DNA of 64,000 nucleotides from a virus, in IMG/VR virus record IMGVR_UViG_3300042090_002370, positions 99,860-163,859 of that record; one strand, given 5' to 3'. How positions within the stretch are numbered: the first letter of the stretch is position 1; each line of letters opens with the position of its first letter. Positions 1-9,289 of this stretch are shown piece by piece. The translations under genes and the position numbers were made by a program. The notes under the pieces are model-generated. The model worked only from the letters and a program-made list of their open reading frames with translations. It did no database searches and was not told where the DNA came from.

Positions 1-174
1 AACCCGGACTTCACCAAGGACCCCGTGGTGTCGAGCAGCTACGTGCGGAGGATGATGAGCGACCCGATGTCAGCGGGCGGCATTGCCACAGAGGCGCTTG
101 GTCATCGTGACAAGATGCATAACCCGCTCGCCGACAAGGTGCTCAACGCAGCCTTCATCCAAAAGAAGAAGTAG
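1..174 (+). CDS. C-terminal end of an upstream head gene (partial)
   Basis: An open frame enters from the left edge and stops at TAG 172-174. It encodes 57 residues that end in a basic tail (AAFIQKKK). The gene lies 2 bp before the prohead protease. In tailed phages this slot is usually held by the portal protein, but the fragment is too short to show that, so portal identity is inference from gene order only. Confidence 0.6.
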   Translation, partial: NPDFTKDPVVSSSYVRRMMSDPMSAGGIATEALGHRDKMHNPLADKVLNAAFIQKKK

Positions 175-176
175 CC

Positions 177-3002
177 GTGATCAAGGTCGCCTTCTTCCAC
201 GGGGAAGACGAGTACGGACCGAGGGTCATTCCTCTATTCGGCCCGGCGGACCCAGTATTCGAGAAGACCGCAGCTCCTACACTGCTGCCTGAGGTAGCAA
301 AGTACATCGCAGGCCTGCGGCCGCAGAACGACTCGCAGTACGTGCTGCTCAACGCGATGGGTGCAAGTGAGTGGTGGGGTTCGAACATAAACGGCGACGC
401 TTTCACCGAGGCCTCCCTCATTCACAGGCCTGATGAATGGTCAGGCAACCCGCTTGTGGACAAGCCTCGTTCGACCGACTGGCCTTACGGCTTTCCCACG
501 TTCTACTTTGCCCACCCCTACGCCCACCATCGCAACAAGGATGCCGCGCGGGCCTTCGGAGATGTAGAGCTCGCTGCCTGGCATCCGAAGATGAAGCGGG
601 TCGAGCTTGTTACCCGTGTCGACAAGGACAAGTGCCAGGAGTTCGGTGGCACCGGGGTCTGGGACAAGCTCAGAGCCGGCGAGCTCCCCGACGTGTCGAT
701 GGGCTGCTTCAAGGCAGGGGCTCAAGTCACCATGGCGGACGGTACGCGAAAGCCTATCGAGGATGTTGTAGTAGATGACCGCGTACGAACACATACTGGC
801 GGTGTGGGGCGTGTAACCGAGCTGCATCGTAGACGCTACCGCGGTGAGTTCTTTGAGATTCAGCCCGCCAATGAGGATTCTTTCATAGCTACGCAGGAGC
901 ACCCTTTCTGGGCAGCCTTCAACAGCAAGGACCCCTCCAGAGTTTGGCGGAAGGAACATCCGGTTTTTGACTGGGTGGGCGCCAGAGACTTGGACGGCGC
1001 TGTGCTCGCACACCCCAAAATTACTACGGAGGCACCATCAGAAATCACAACTGCGTGGGCCCGCCTCATCGGGTACTACTTGGCCGAAGGCCACGTTGTA
1101 TTCAATAAGAAGGACGAACCGGCCGGCATCGAGCTCACAGTGGGTGCGGAGGATGCCATACACGATGAGATTGAGAGGCTCTGCGCTGAAATCGGCACGC
1201 GCAACATGCCGGTCTGGCGGCCACGAGAGAACAGCTGTAAGGCTTTCGCTATCGGCATCTATGATCCTGAAGTGGCTGAGCGGTGCGCGATGTACGCCGG
1301 CCGTTTCTCGAAAACCAAGAGGTTAGCCGAGGCAGTTCTGTACTGGCCTACGCACCTTCAGCTAAATCTGATTGGCGCCTATCTGAACGGTGACGGGTTC
1401 TCTACAGCCACCGGCCTGCTGTGCGCGAGCACTTCCTCCCAAGACCTTGTGCACCAGCTTCGCGAGCTCCTATTCCGTCTCGGCATCCCGACTTCTTACC
1501 AGCTGCTTCACCACAAGGCCGGTAGCGGCTTCTCACGAACGGATACGGATGAGTGGGTGGTCTCCATCGGCCGACAGTGGGCGCCGCGTTTCGAGGGCTA
1601 TTGCGCCAAAGTACGCGTGATGCAGGTGGGCAAATCCAAGAATGTGCTAGCCGACTTCGGTGACCTTTGGGCTGTGCCTATACGCGCCCTGGATTCCTTC
1701 TACGATGAAGACGACGTTTATAACTTCGAGGTGGAGGGTGACAACTCTTACCTGGTGAACGGCGTCGCTGTGCATAACTGCAAGGTTCCCTTCGATACCT
1801 GCAGCATCTGCCTAGACAAGGAGACTTACCGTCGAGCGCAGCAGATGTTCAACTCCTCGCGTCACAGATCACCTGGGGACGCGGTGCTCGCCTACCACAA
1901 GGAGCTCATAAAGAAGAACGGCAAAGGCATCCGCGGCGTCTCTATCACCAGGAAGGACTACTGCGAGCACGCCGGCAAGATGATGAACCACATCCTGCCC
2001 GATGGCAGGAAGGTCTTCGTCTACAACGACTACCCCAAGTTCTTCGATATCAGCTTCGTGTTCATCGGCGCCGACAAGACGGCCAAGGTGATGATGAAGA
2101 TCGCCGGTGGCGGCAAGGTCTTTTGGTTCCTGAACGGCGCTGAGCTGGCAGAGAAGCTGGGCTACGGGCAGGACGATGACATCCTCATGCCAGAGTTTGC
2201 GCCTGATGGCACTGCTACGCTGAAGGTAGCCAGCGTCAGTGATGAGACGTTGAAGCACGCCTTCTTGGGGAAGCTGGCGAAGAACAAGGATGCGGAGATC
2301 ACAAAGGATGTTGTGCCCAGTCAGTTCGCTGGCAAAGCAGTACCGTTGCTGACACAACACGAGAAGGATCTACCCAAGTCAACGCTCGATGCGCTGGGTA
2401 CTTCTTCGCTCGAAGAGGCATTGTCCACACCAACCGGTCTCGGCATGGTGCTGCGCCCTCACGAGTTTCAGCGGATCATCCTTATTCAGATGGGAAAACA
2501 GCAACTGGCAGATGAGTTGGATAGTAAGGGTGAAGTCTTTCCGAAGAGTGAGGAGAAGCTTGATGTGCCTATGGGACCGCGCTTCTTTTCACAGGTTCTT
2601 GCTCGCTTGCTGTTGCCTATGATGAGTGAGCGTTCTGGTTTGGGGCCAGTAATTGAGAGGCGTGTACTGGTAGCTACTGGAGACCCCAAAGAAAAGCGTG
2701 GGAGGTCTTCTTCCCTTTCCAATCCCGTCCTGCGTAAGATGGGTGCTGCGTACAACGGATACCGAACAGGCATCATGGAACTTGTTGCACATGCTCCCGA
2801 ACTGATATCGTCGATGGCGATGCCGTCGCACAGTCAGTTGACCAAGCTTGCGTCAGCACCGGTCCAGTCTGTTTTCACTCCACTGAGCGCAAGCTACTTC
2901 AAACTCGCGTTCATGGACGAAGTCACACCCGCCTCCGTGGAGAGGGGATTCCCCTCGAGGAACACGTCGGCCATGAGCAAAAAAGCTGCCGGAGGATATT
3001 GA
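177..3002 (+). CDS. Prohead maturation protease interrupted by an intein
   Basis: The 941-residue frame holds an extein of about 583 residues plus a 358-residue intein (residues 177-534). The N-terminal extein has the features expected of a phage prohead protease: NINGD near residue 70, a His-rich stretch HPYAHHRNKD (113-122) followed by AFGDVEL, and VSMG with Ser174 as the likely nucleophile. Such enzymes cleave scaffold and capsid proteins inside the prohead. Residues after the intein begin CKVPFDTCSIC, a Cys-rich stretch. The C-terminal third repeats short KLA/KIA/KVA motifs (FLGKLA, MMKIAG, LTKLAS, YFKLAF), also common in neighbouring genes. The position upstream of scaffold-like genes and the capsid gene fits. 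The exact protease clan is inferred from motifs. Confidence 0.72.
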   Translation: MIKVAFFHGEDEYGPRVIPLFGPADPVFEKTAAPTLLPEVAKYIAGLRPQNDSQYVLLNAMGASEWWGSNINGDAFTEASLIHRPDEWSGNPLVDKPRSTDWPYGFPTFYFAHPYAHHRNKDAARAFGDVELAAWHPKMKRVELVTRVDKDKCQEFGGTGVWDKLRAGELPDVSMGCFKAGAQVTMADGTRKPIEDVVVDDRVRTHTGGVGRVTELHRRRYRGEFFEIQPANEDSFIATQEHPFWAAFNSKDPSRVWRKEHPVFDWVGARDLDGAVLAHPKITTEAPSEITTAWARLIGYYLAEGHVVFNKKDEPAGIELTVGAEDAIHDEIERLCAEIGTRNMPVWRPRENSCKAFAIGIYDPEVAERCAMYAGRFSKTKRLAEAVLYWPTHLQLNLIGAYLNGDGFSTATGLLCASTSSQDLVHQLRELLFRLGIPTSYQLLHHKAGSGFSRTDTDEWVVSIGRQWAPRFEGYCAKVRVMQVGKSKNVLADFGDLWAVPIRALDSFYDEDDVYNFEVEGDNSYLVNGVAVHNCKVPFDTCSICLDKETYRRAQQMFNSSRHRSPGDAVLAYHKELIKKNGKGIRGVSITRKDYCEHAGKMMNHILPDGRKVFVYNDYPKFFDISFVFIGADKTAKVMMKIAGGGKVFWFLNGAELAEKLGYGQDDDILMPEFAPDGTATLKVASVSDETLKHAFLGKLAKNKDAEITKDVVPSQFAGKAVPLLTQHEKDLPKSTLDALGTSSLEEALSTPTGLGMVLRPHEFQRIILIQMGKQQLADELDSKGEVFPKSEEKLDVPMGPRFFSQVLARLLLPMMSERSGLGPVIERRVLVATGDPKEKRGRSSSLSNPVLRKMGAAYNGYRTGIMELVAHAPELISSMAMPSHSQLTKLASAPVQSVFTPLSASYFKLAFMDEVTPASVERGFPSRNTSAMSKKAAGGY
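705..1778 (+). other. Intein with LAGLIDADG homing endonuclease domain
   Basis: Splicing block A starts at Cys177 (CFKAGAQVTMADG). Block B carries TQEHPFW. Two LAGLIDADG-type helices are present, LIGYYLAEG and LIGAYLNGD. Block F is VYNFEVEGDNSYLVNG and block G is VAVHN followed by Cys535. All residues needed for protein splicing are present (Cys1, block B His, terminal His-Asn, +1 Cys). Removal would join VSMG to CKVPFDTC. The length of 358 residues is usual for an intein with an endonuclease. Confidence 0.93.
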
Positions 3003-3003
3003 G

Positions 3004-3903
3004 ATGGTCGACAAGGCACAGCAGATGGACGAGTTCCTCTCTGACTTCTACGGAACGGGCGCTGCGGTAAAGACTGCCGCCGCGAACCAGGAAGACCTCG
3101 AGAAGCAGGCCTCCATTGATCTCTTCATGAAGCTTGCTACCGAGCAGAACATCGACCTCGGTAAGATGGAGCCCAAGCAGGTAGAGGCGCTCTACAGTAA
3201 CTGGGTGAAGGCCGCTTCCGCTCCCGCCGCCGGGGCGGCTGAGGAAGAAGAAGAAAAGGAAAAGCACGAGGAGGCCAAGAAGGAGCACGAGGAGAAGAAG
3301 GCGCAGGCGGAGAAGGTCGCCGAAGCGGACTTCCTCGGGCGCGTCATGGCTCATGCGTACTGCCAGGAGATGCGCAAGATCGCCGAAGCAGCCGCCGACC
3401 CTGCGGTCAAGGAAGCAGGCAAGGTTCGCGACACACAAGCGGGCTATGTAGCAGCCAAGGGCATTGGCCATCGGGCGCATGAGGCCCTGAAGAAGGGGCT
3501 CGATCATGTGAAGGGCCATATGGCCAATACTGGTGCAGCGGCACATCATGCGGCACATAGCTCTGGTCCTGTAACCGAAGGCAAGGCAAAGGCGATTGGC
3601 GCCGGTATCCACGCTGCGGGCGCAGCAGGAGCGGCCGGTGCTGGCGCGGCAGCTGCGCACCACTTCGGCAAGGACAAGGAAGGCTCGGCTATCGACGGGC
3701 TTGCTGCTGAGCAGGCTGTGAAGGTTGCGTTCGAGGGAAACTTCGACCCCGAAGAGGCAGGTCGCAAGATCGCAGCGGTCCTCGAGCTCGGGCTTGCCGC
3801 GCCGAGCGAGAAGATTGCATCCGCTCCCGACTACGCGGCGGCGGTGGGTATCCGCGCTCTCGAACTACTCGAGGTCGCTGGCTACCCAGTTACGTGGTCG
3901 TAG
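3004..3903 (+). CDS. Scaffold-like or internal head protein, Ala/Lys/Glu-rich
   Basis: This 299-residue protein starts 1 bp after the protease stop. It has a charged helix (EEEEEKEKHEEAKKEHEEKK, about residues 80-100), an Ala/Gly/His-rich middle and repeated K-x-A motifs (FMKLATE, MRKIAEA, GRKIAAV, EKIASAP). The coiled-coil composition and the position between protease and capsid genes suggest scaffold or internal head protein that the protease would process. No known domain is recognised; the function is inferred from position and composition. Confidence 0.55.
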   Translation: MVDKAQQMDEFLSDFYGTGAAVKTAAANQEDLEKQASIDLFMKLATEQNIDLGKMEPKQVEALYSNWVKAASAPAAGAAEEEEEKEKHEEAKKEHEEKKAQAEKVAEADFLGRVMAHAYCQEMRKIAEAAADPAVKEAGKVRDTQAGYVAAKGIGHRAHEALKKGLDHVKGHMANTGAAAHHAAHSSGPVTEGKAKAIGAGIHAAGAAGAAGAGAAAAHHFGKDKEGSAIDGLAAEQAVKVAFEGNFDPEEAGRKIAAVLELGLAAPSEKIASAPDYAAAVGIRALELLEVAGYPVTWS

Positions 3904-3939
3904 TAGCAACTCGGAGAATGGCGATGGGAGGCAACGGAC

Positions 3940-5385
3940 ATGTACGGATGGTTGAAACGAGCGGATGCACAACCGCCGTCGGCCACCGGCATGACTGCGG
4001 CCTCGCCCATCCCAACCCCCAGCATCTCCCACACTTACGCACCAGGTCTGCGAGGACCACAAGGTATAGGCCCGCGCACCAATTACTCCAGGGTGAATAC
4101 AGGCACTCCACCACAGGCAGACGCTGGGTCGGAGGCGCAGAAATCCATGCCCCCGAGGGGCGCTGAGATGTTGCCGAAGCGGGCTTCCGCGAACGGAGAG
4201 ACCACGATGGGAAACATGGCTGGACGACCGATGCTGCAAGACCTGGTGAAGGCTGCGATGGTGGACGCCACGCGCCGTACCAGCGTCAATGCGGAGGCGC
4301 ACCTCCAGACCGTGAAGACGGCTGGTGAGAAGAAGTGCGAGAAGTGCGGCAAGGAGAAGTGCTCTTGCATGGGCAAGATGGGCTCCGGCTTCCAGTCCGA
4401 GCTCGGTGAAAAACTTGCCGGCGCTCTCGACCATATGGCCTCCTTGCTCATGAAGAACGCCGATGCTCACATGGGCGGGCCGTACAATCTCACCGAGCAT
4501 CTTGTGGGTAGCCCACCGGGTGTCTCGCAGGCAACTGCCTCACAATCCCTCCCCGACCACAAGGGACAGGCGACCCCGGCGCACATCACACCGATGAGCC
4601 CGCCCACCCAGAAGGACCTGCCCGCCGAACACGGTGCGACGCAGATGAAGGACAATATGCAAGAGGGGCTCGAGCATACAAAGATGCCCCCGAACATCGT
4701 GTCCGGTGGAAAGCACGCCTCGGTAGCTGAGATCATCGCAGCCAAACTCGCTGCCCAGAAGACCGGGTCGGACGCGGAGAAGAAGGAGACTGAGGGTCTT
4801 GAGGCGGCCAAGAAGGGCCTCGAGCACGCCGAGGCAGCGCACAAGAGCGAATCAGAGAACAAGGAAGGCGCCGCGACTGTCCCTACGTCACTTGTTGACT
4901 ATATGGCGTCGCGCGTGAAGCAGGCGGAGGACGCGATCAACCCGGCTAAGATTACGGCCGGCGCTGCGGTCCCCCCACAGACCACTCAGGCCGGTCAGCC
5001 AGGCGGACACCCCGTTGGCGGCGCTCCCAAGGGGCCATCTGGCCTAGTCGGCTCCAACGACGCAGCACGAAACTACACCAAGGCGCAGTCGCACGGGGTG
5101 CGACGTGAAGAGCTCGCCAAGTATCTCAAGGAGCCTGCGCTCTCGATGGAGCACGACAGCGTACTGCGCGATGCATTCAAGCATACGGCGCAGGCGGGGA
5201 CGAAGTTCGCCGAAGCAGCCACCCCGCCCCTCCCCGAGGGCGAGAAGACAGCCGAAGCGGCTCCTCCTGTCGCCCCCGCTACGCCGGTAACGCCCAATCC
5301 CGTGACGACGAGCGTGAAGACAGCTGCCGCCAAGGTTCTGCTGTCACGTCTCGCAGCTGACGCAGTTGCTGCAGGAGCCCAGTAG
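3940..5385 (+). CDS. Large putative scaffold or head protein
   Basis: This 481-residue protein starts at ATG 3940, after GGGAGG, and is largely low-complexity (Pro, Ala, Lys, Glu). It contains a CEKCGKEKCSC metal-binding-like cluster near residue 130 and several K-x-A motifs (DLVKAAM, IAAKLAAQ, RVKQAED, EKTAEAA, VKTAAAK). The order protease, low-complexity proteins, capsid matches head modules where the scaffold precedes the capsid gene. No enzyme motif was seen. Confidence 0.55.
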   Translation: MYGWLKRADAQPPSATGMTAASPIPTPSISHTYAPGLRGPQGIGPRTNYSRVNTGTPPQADAGSEAQKSMPPRGAEMLPKRASANGETTMGNMAGRPMLQDLVKAAMVDATRRTSVNAEAHLQTVKTAGEKKCEKCGKEKCSCMGKMGSGFQSELGEKLAGALDHMASLLMKNADAHMGGPYNLTEHLVGSPPGVSQATASQSLPDHKGQATPAHITPMSPPTQKDLPAEHGATQMKDNMQEGLEHTKMPPNIVSGGKHASVAEIIAAKLAAQKTGSDAEKKETEGLEAAKKGLEHAEAAHKSESENKEGAATVPTSLVDYMASRVKQAEDAINPAKITAGAAVPPQTTQAGQPGGHPVGGAPKGPSGLVGSNDAARNYTKAQSHGVRREELAKYLKEPALSMEHDSVLRDAFKHTAQAGTKFAEAATPPLPEGEKTAEAAPPVAPATPVTPNPVTTSVKTAAAKVLLSRLAADAVAAGAQ

Positions 5386-5394
5386 GAGACGCAT

Positions 5395-5760
5395 ATGGAC
5401 AAGCTCAGCAATGCTCAGGCCGCAGAGGTCCTCTCTGATGCGGCGGCCTACATCCGGGCGCAAGGCGCACAGATCAACGATCTTACGGAGAAGCTCGCTG
5501 CGAGGGAGCGCCGTGACCGCGTAGAGAAGCTTGCGGGTACGATGCACGCCAAAGGACTTGAGCTCGACATCTCTGCCGATGCTCTTGCTGACCGACTCGA
5601 GAAGACCGCAGCTGCCGGTAAGCTCGATGCGTACGAGCACGCCGTGGACCTCGTCGGTCCCGATATGGGAACGAAGCTCGCGCAGCTCACAAACGACGCG
5701 CCTGGGGATTCCTCCAGCGGGTCTGCTTTCGAATCGTACATCGTCGGGACGGCAGGATAG
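5395..5760 (+). CDS. Small head-module protein with predicted coiled coil
   Basis: This 121-residue protein has an SD sequence (AGGAGACGCAT) before ATG 5395. The helical N-terminal half includes INDLTEKLAARERRDRVEKL and later LADRLEKTAAAG, again with the EK-x-A motif of its neighbours. The C-terminus is Ser/Gly-rich. It sits between scaffold-like genes and capsid genes. The function is unknown; scaffold or head assembly is plausible. Confidence 0.5.
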   Translation: MDKLSNAQAAEVLSDAAAYIRAQGAQINDLTEKLAARERRDRVEKLAGTMHAKGLELDISADALADRLEKTAAAGKLDAYEHAVDLVGPDMGTKLAQLTNDAPGDSSSGSAFESYIVGTAG

Positions 5761-5798
5761 ACCCGCCCATACCAAGGAACTCAAGGAGGAGCTAGATC

Positions 5799-6335
5799 AT
5801 GTCGACCCTGCAGAGAATCAACTTCACGCCCGTCTCGGACATCCTTCCGATTCAGCGCCGTGACTTCGCGCTCAACGACCCGACGCTGTCGAACCCCACT
5901 AACCCGACCTGCATGGTCGACGGCGAGTGGTTTACTTTGAACACGAGCTACCAAGCGGTTCGCGCTGCGCTCATTACCGGCACTGTAGGAACAACCTACG
6001 CGTCAGTCCGTTCCTTTCCGGTCTTCGCCGAGAAGGGCCGCTACGACATTCAGGCGATGTCGCTCACCAAGATCCCGCTCCTGTTCCGTGGGGACTACGA
6101 GTTCGACACGCGCATCTTCGATGCGAGCCTTGTCGTACACGGCGGTGCGGCCATTACTACCATCATGCAGCCCCTCAAGGTCGCGCTCATCAACTTCAGT
6201 GGGCGCAACTTCTCGGGCATCGTCGGGCACGGTACCCCCGGCGGCGGCGACGTCGACCCGATCATCGGGTACTGCACCAGGCTTCCGTCCAGTAACGGCG
6301 GTCAACTCCGGTTCATCTCGGGCTGGGCCTCGTAG
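5799..6335 (+). CDS. Putative capsid decoration or minor head protein
   Basis: This 178-residue protein follows a strong SD (AAGGAGGAGCTAGATC) and lies directly before the major capsid gene. The sequence looks like a compact, mostly beta protein with Gly-rich loops (SGRNFSGIVGHGTPGGGDVD) and no coiled coil. Small genes adjacent to the capsid gene often encode decoration or head-stabilising proteins; here that is inference from position and size. Confidence 0.5.
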   Translation: MSTLQRINFTPVSDILPIQRRDFALNDPTLSNPTNPTCMVDGEWFTLNTSYQAVRAALITGTVGTTYASVRSFPVFAEKGRYDIQAMSLTKIPLLFRGDYEFDTRIFDASLVVHGGAAITTIMQPLKVALINFSGRNFSGIVGHGTPGGGDVDPIIGYCTRLPSSNGGQLRFISGWAS

Positions 6336-6370
6336 ACCGGAACCCAGAAGGAAGGAGAAAGGCAACCATC

Positions 6371-7495
6371 ATGAGTGTTCCGGCGCGAGTCCTGAACGAG
6401 CTTTTCACGCAGAAGCTCGGTTCGTCTGAGGGCAAAGAGAAGATGGCGGAGTACGGAGGTTCGTATATCCGCGACCGTCTGCGTGAGGTCTCTTACGCCC
6501 GCAAGGTCGTCCCACCGGAGCAGGTCACGCGCAGTGACTGCCAGCGCTCCGTCAACCACGACACCTTGGTCAAGATCGTGGATGTCGAGCCTCAGTCGAG
6601 GGCGCTCACGATGTCTTTCCGTGGTCAGCCCACGGCAAGATTCATTCGTGGGCCCAAGGCGGAGATCGGTTTCTACACGATCTCGAGCGAGGTCTTCCAG
6701 AAGACTGAGCAGGAGCTTCTGGCCTATGAGATGCCCATCACCAAGATCATCGAGGAGAACTCGGTGAAGGACATCCAGGAGGTCGAGGACCGTGAGTTCA
6801 CGGTCTTCACCGAGGCGGCCGTACAGGCCCTTCAGGTGGTCGCAAACGGCGGTGTCGCAACGCCGCTCAACGCGACGACCATCCAGGCTGGTGGCGTTGT
6901 GGAGTTCTCGGTGCGTAAGGGCGAACTTGCTCGGACGCAGACGAGCAACACATCCACCGTTTTCCCCATCCAGCGACCGGACCTCATCAACCTGTTCAAG
7001 CTCTTGGACGGGAACCGGTTGCGCTCGGAGCGCCTGCTGATGACGGAGGCCGACTGGGACGACATCCTCCAGTGGACGGTCGAGGACTTGGGCGACAGGC
7101 TCCAATCGGAGACCGCCGTCGACGGCTACAAGTACAACACCCTGTTCGGGCGTTCGTACATTCGTACTGTGAAGACGGACATCCTGCGTCCAGGAAACGT
7201 CTACGTCTTTACGAAGCCGGAGTTCTTCGGGAAGTTCTACGTCCTGAACAACACGAAGTTCTACATCGACAAGATCGCCAACGTCATCACCTTCCAGGCC
7301 TGGGAGGATATCGGCATGGCGGTCATCAACATCGCAGCCGTTCGCAAGCTCGAGCTCTACTCGGCAGACGCGGACCCCACGACGAACGCCGACGGTCTCA
7401 TCACGAGCTTCATCCCCGTGGTCGAGGACGCGCTCGGTGCGCCGAATAACCAGGTTGACAATGGCCTGGTTTTCCCTGGGATCACGCAGTACTAG
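6371..7495 (+). CDS. Major capsid protein
   Basis: This 374-residue protein has the usual size of an HK97-fold capsid protein. It lies at the end of the head module and has a strong SD (AAGGAGAAAGG). It begins with a helix (ARVLNELFTQKLGS). A central alpha/beta region includes TVFTEAAVQALQVVAN, and an LMTEADWDDILQW segment resembles the spine and P-domain layout of such proteins. A strong terminator follows its stop, as expected for a highly expressed gene. The identification rests on size, position and general pattern, not on a diagnostic catalytic motif. Confidence 0.72.
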   Translation: MSVPARVLNELFTQKLGSSEGKEKMAEYGGSYIRDRLREVSYARKVVPPEQVTRSDCQRSVNHDTLVKIVDVEPQSRALTMSFRGQPTARFIRGPKAEIGFYTISSEVFQKTEQELLAYEMPITKIIEENSVKDIQEVEDREFTVFTEAAVQALQVVANGGVATPLNATTIQAGGVVEFSVRKGELARTQTSNTSTVFPIQRPDLINLFKLLDGNRLRSERLLMTEADWDDILQWTVEDLGDRLQSETAVDGYKYNTLFGRSYIRTVKTDILRPGNVYVFTKPEFFGKFYVLNNTKFYIDKIANVITFQAWEDIGMAVINIAAVRKLELYSADADPTTNADGLITSFIPVVEDALGAPNNQVDNGLVFPGITQY

Positions 7496-7519
7496 CCGAA
7501 AGGCCGGTTGGCTAAGAGG

Positions 7520-7559
7520 AGGCGGCACTGGCTCACGCCGTGCCGCCTTCTTCGTTTCT
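7520..7559 (+). terminator. Rho-independent terminator after the capsid gene
   Basis: AGGCGGCAC (7520-7528) pairs with GTGCCGCCT (7540-7548), a 9-bp stem with an 11-nt loop, followed by the T-rich run TCTTCGTTTCT. It lies 25 bp after the capsid stop. Confidence 0.85.
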
Positions 7560-7573
7560 ACTAGGAGGTTCTA

Positions 7574-8218
7574 ATGCAGGAGTACGTTATTCACAATGTG
7601 GCTCGAGCTCGCCACAACCGTACCGTACGTGCAGCTCTCCCGCAGAATCCGCGGATGAAGCAGTACGTAGGGGACGACAAGCGGCGCCTCATTCGCGGCC
7701 AGCCCATCCTCGTCACTGAGGAGATGGTGAAGAAGAATCTCGAAGAGCTTCGTGCGAAGCACGCGCAGCACATGATCGAAGTGCGGACGCGCGACGGCCG
7801 CCTCGTTGATCTCCAAACACTCGAGGCTGCGCCTATCGGTCCGGTGGAAACCAAGCCGCATCCGCTGCTCGACTCTGTAGCGAATGACAGGAACTTCCCG
7901 CTACCCGACGGCTACCGGTTCGTGCCCGAGCGCGGCGGAGATGACGCAACCATGCCGCAGCTCGTACCAGCAGGCGAGAAGCCGGCACTCCTTCAAGGCG
8001 CCGAGTCGACTGAGCCCAATACTGCGATGGACGCAGTTGCACCAGACGTCGTAGCAGCCGCTGATGCAGACGCACCTGAGCCTGAAGCCGCTGCAGGTAG
8101 CGACCCCGTCGACGCGGCCATTGCACGCGCCCAAGCCGAAGCCACAGATCCTGTTGCTATGGCGACGGAAGACGTATCCTCTGATGGTCAGAGGAAGGTT
8201 AGGAGGAATCGTCGATGA
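7574..8218 (+). CDS. Hypothetical virion-module protein
   Basis: This 214-residue protein has an SD (CTAGGAGGTTCTA) before ATG 7574, just after the capsid terminator. The N-terminal 100 residues are basic and probably folded (GDDKRRLIRGQPILVTEEMVKK). The C-terminal half is acidic and Ala/Pro-rich and ends in a basic tail KVRRNRR. No domain is recognised. It overlaps the next gene by an ATGA junction, so the two are probably co-translated. Confidence 0.55.
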   Translation: MQEYVIHNVARARHNRTVRAALPQNPRMKQYVGDDKRRLIRGQPILVTEEMVKKNLEELRAKHAQHMIEVRTRDGRLVDLQTLEAAPIGPVETKPHPLLDSVANDRNFPLPDGYRFVPERGGDDATMPQLVPAGEKPALLQGAESTEPNTAMDAVAPDVVAAADADAPEPEAAAGSDPVDAAIARAQAEATDPVAMATEDVSSDGQRKVRRNRR

Positions 8219-8526
8219 AGTTCTTTAACCTGACCGACGTTCGTACGAAAGCGCTCAAGCAGCACAAGCTGTTCAAGCAGGCCATCGTCGTTGCAGGCCA
8301 GCTCATCGAACCTGGTGGGTCCTTGGAGCTCAAGGAGGTGACAGCGCACCAGCTCGCGGCCGCGCAGCACCTGGTGAAGGTGCATGCATTGGCGGTGGAC
8401 GAGCTTCCACAGTTCTATCTTGACGCCAAGGGCTCGCCGGCGCTGCCTCCAGCGCCCTCGCCGCCACAGGCCCCCACTGCAACAGACACCACGCCGCCGG
8501 TGAGCAAGCGTAGCAAGGCCCTCTAG
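8215..8526 (+). CDS. Hypothetical small protein
   Basis: This 103-residue protein begins in the stop codon of the preceding gene (ATGA). The helical N-terminus (KALKQHKLFKQAIVVAGQLI) is followed by a Pro-rich tail. It belongs to the post-capsid operon. No function is recognised. Confidence 0.5.
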   Translation: MKFFNLTDVRTKALKQHKLFKQAIVVAGQLIEPGGSLELKEVTAHQLAAAQHLVKVHALAVDELPQFYLDAKGSPALPPAPSPPQAPTATDTTPPVSKRSKAL

Positions 8527-8529
8527 CCC

Positions 8530-9108
8530 ATGATGGGGTATGGCGACCAGCACACCGGGCGCCTTCAAGGCATCCCGCACATGACGCCGGAGTTCCGGGC
8601 GTTCATCCAGTCCGTTCGTCTCTACATGCGCGACTTCGCGGAGTTGAATCGCATTGTTTCTGGGGAGGAGACGACCGACCGACAGATTGCCTGGTCGATG
8701 CTCGACGCCTTGGCAGACTTCAACGGCACGCCGCATCTCACCTCGTACTCTTTCGAGGATCTGCTTCAGCAGCAGCAGCACGCGCTGCTACTCCGTATGA
8801 CCGTGATCTCCATCGTTGAGTCGGTCGGCTTGCTGCAGACGCGCAACCATATCAACTATTCCAACGGCGGCATCAACGTCGGCGTGAACGACAAGACGCC
8901 GCTCCTCATGAAGTGGTTGCAGTATTATAAAAGCTATACCGATCAGCTAAAGCAGCGCGTGAAAGTGGCGCTCAATATCGGGGGCATCCTTGGACCTTCA
9001 CATCCTGGCGTTTTTTCGGAACTTTGGGCTGTAAATTCGACCTACGCCGCCTACGTTTTGCCGCTGTTTTTCATGCTCCGTACCATTCATATGTTGCATT
9101 ATCTCTAG
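8530..9108 (+). CDS. Putative head-tail connector protein
   Basis: This 192-residue protein has an N-terminal part, FAELNRIVSGEETTDRQI then MLDALADFNGTPHLTSYSF, and a central part RNHINYSNGGINVGVNDK. These resemble a connector family seen after capsid genes, with an acidic ELN...EETxD..I...L.DF N motif and then an RN..xYxxGG turn. That family match is from memory, so it is tentative. The position directly behind the capsid operon supports a neck role. Confidence 0.5.
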   Translation: MMGYGDQHTGRLQGIPHMTPEFRAFIQSVRLYMRDFAELNRIVSGEETTDRQIAWSMLDALADFNGTPHLTSYSFEDLLQQQQHALLLRMTVISIVESVGLLQTRNHINYSNGGINVGVNDKTPLLMKWLQYYKSYTDQLKQRVKVALNIGGILGPSHPGVFSELWAVNSTYAAYVLPLFFMLRTIHMLHYL

Positions 9109-9234
9109 GCCTCGAATCTACAATTGCGTTTTGGTGCGCATGGCGCAGGCATTGTTCTTCGTTGTCGCTGCTGCGGATCTCAGGATGTGGAGGCAACTCC
9201 CATCGCTTCTCCTACTTCCCACTGACCGGGTAGA

Positions 9235-9275
9235 CTGGGGCATGCGCCCCAGCCCGCCTTTTTCTAGCTACGCAT
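9235..9275 (+). terminator. Terminator followed by the TAGCTAC motif
   Basis: CTGGGGC (9235-9241) pairs with GCCCCAG (9246-9252) around the tetraloop ATGC, followed by a T-run at 9259-9263 and then CTAGCTACGCAT (9264-9275). The same T-run plus CTAGCTACGCAT recurs at 31790-31807. The start codon of the next gene is 14 bp downstream. The 181-bp gap from 9109 to 9289 holds no other convincing feature. Confidence 0.7.
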
Positions 9276-9289
9276 CGAGGAACTGAGCC

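Noticed and set aside
6302-7528. 408-codon minus-strand frame opposite the capsid gene
   Set aside because: It is the antisense of the capsid gene, Arg/Leu/Asp/Val-rich as expected from GC-rich codons, without SD or family features.
9140-9286. Short plus-strand frame in the gap before the 9290 gene
   Set aside because: It reads straight through the terminator stem and T-run, has no SD and no protein-like features.
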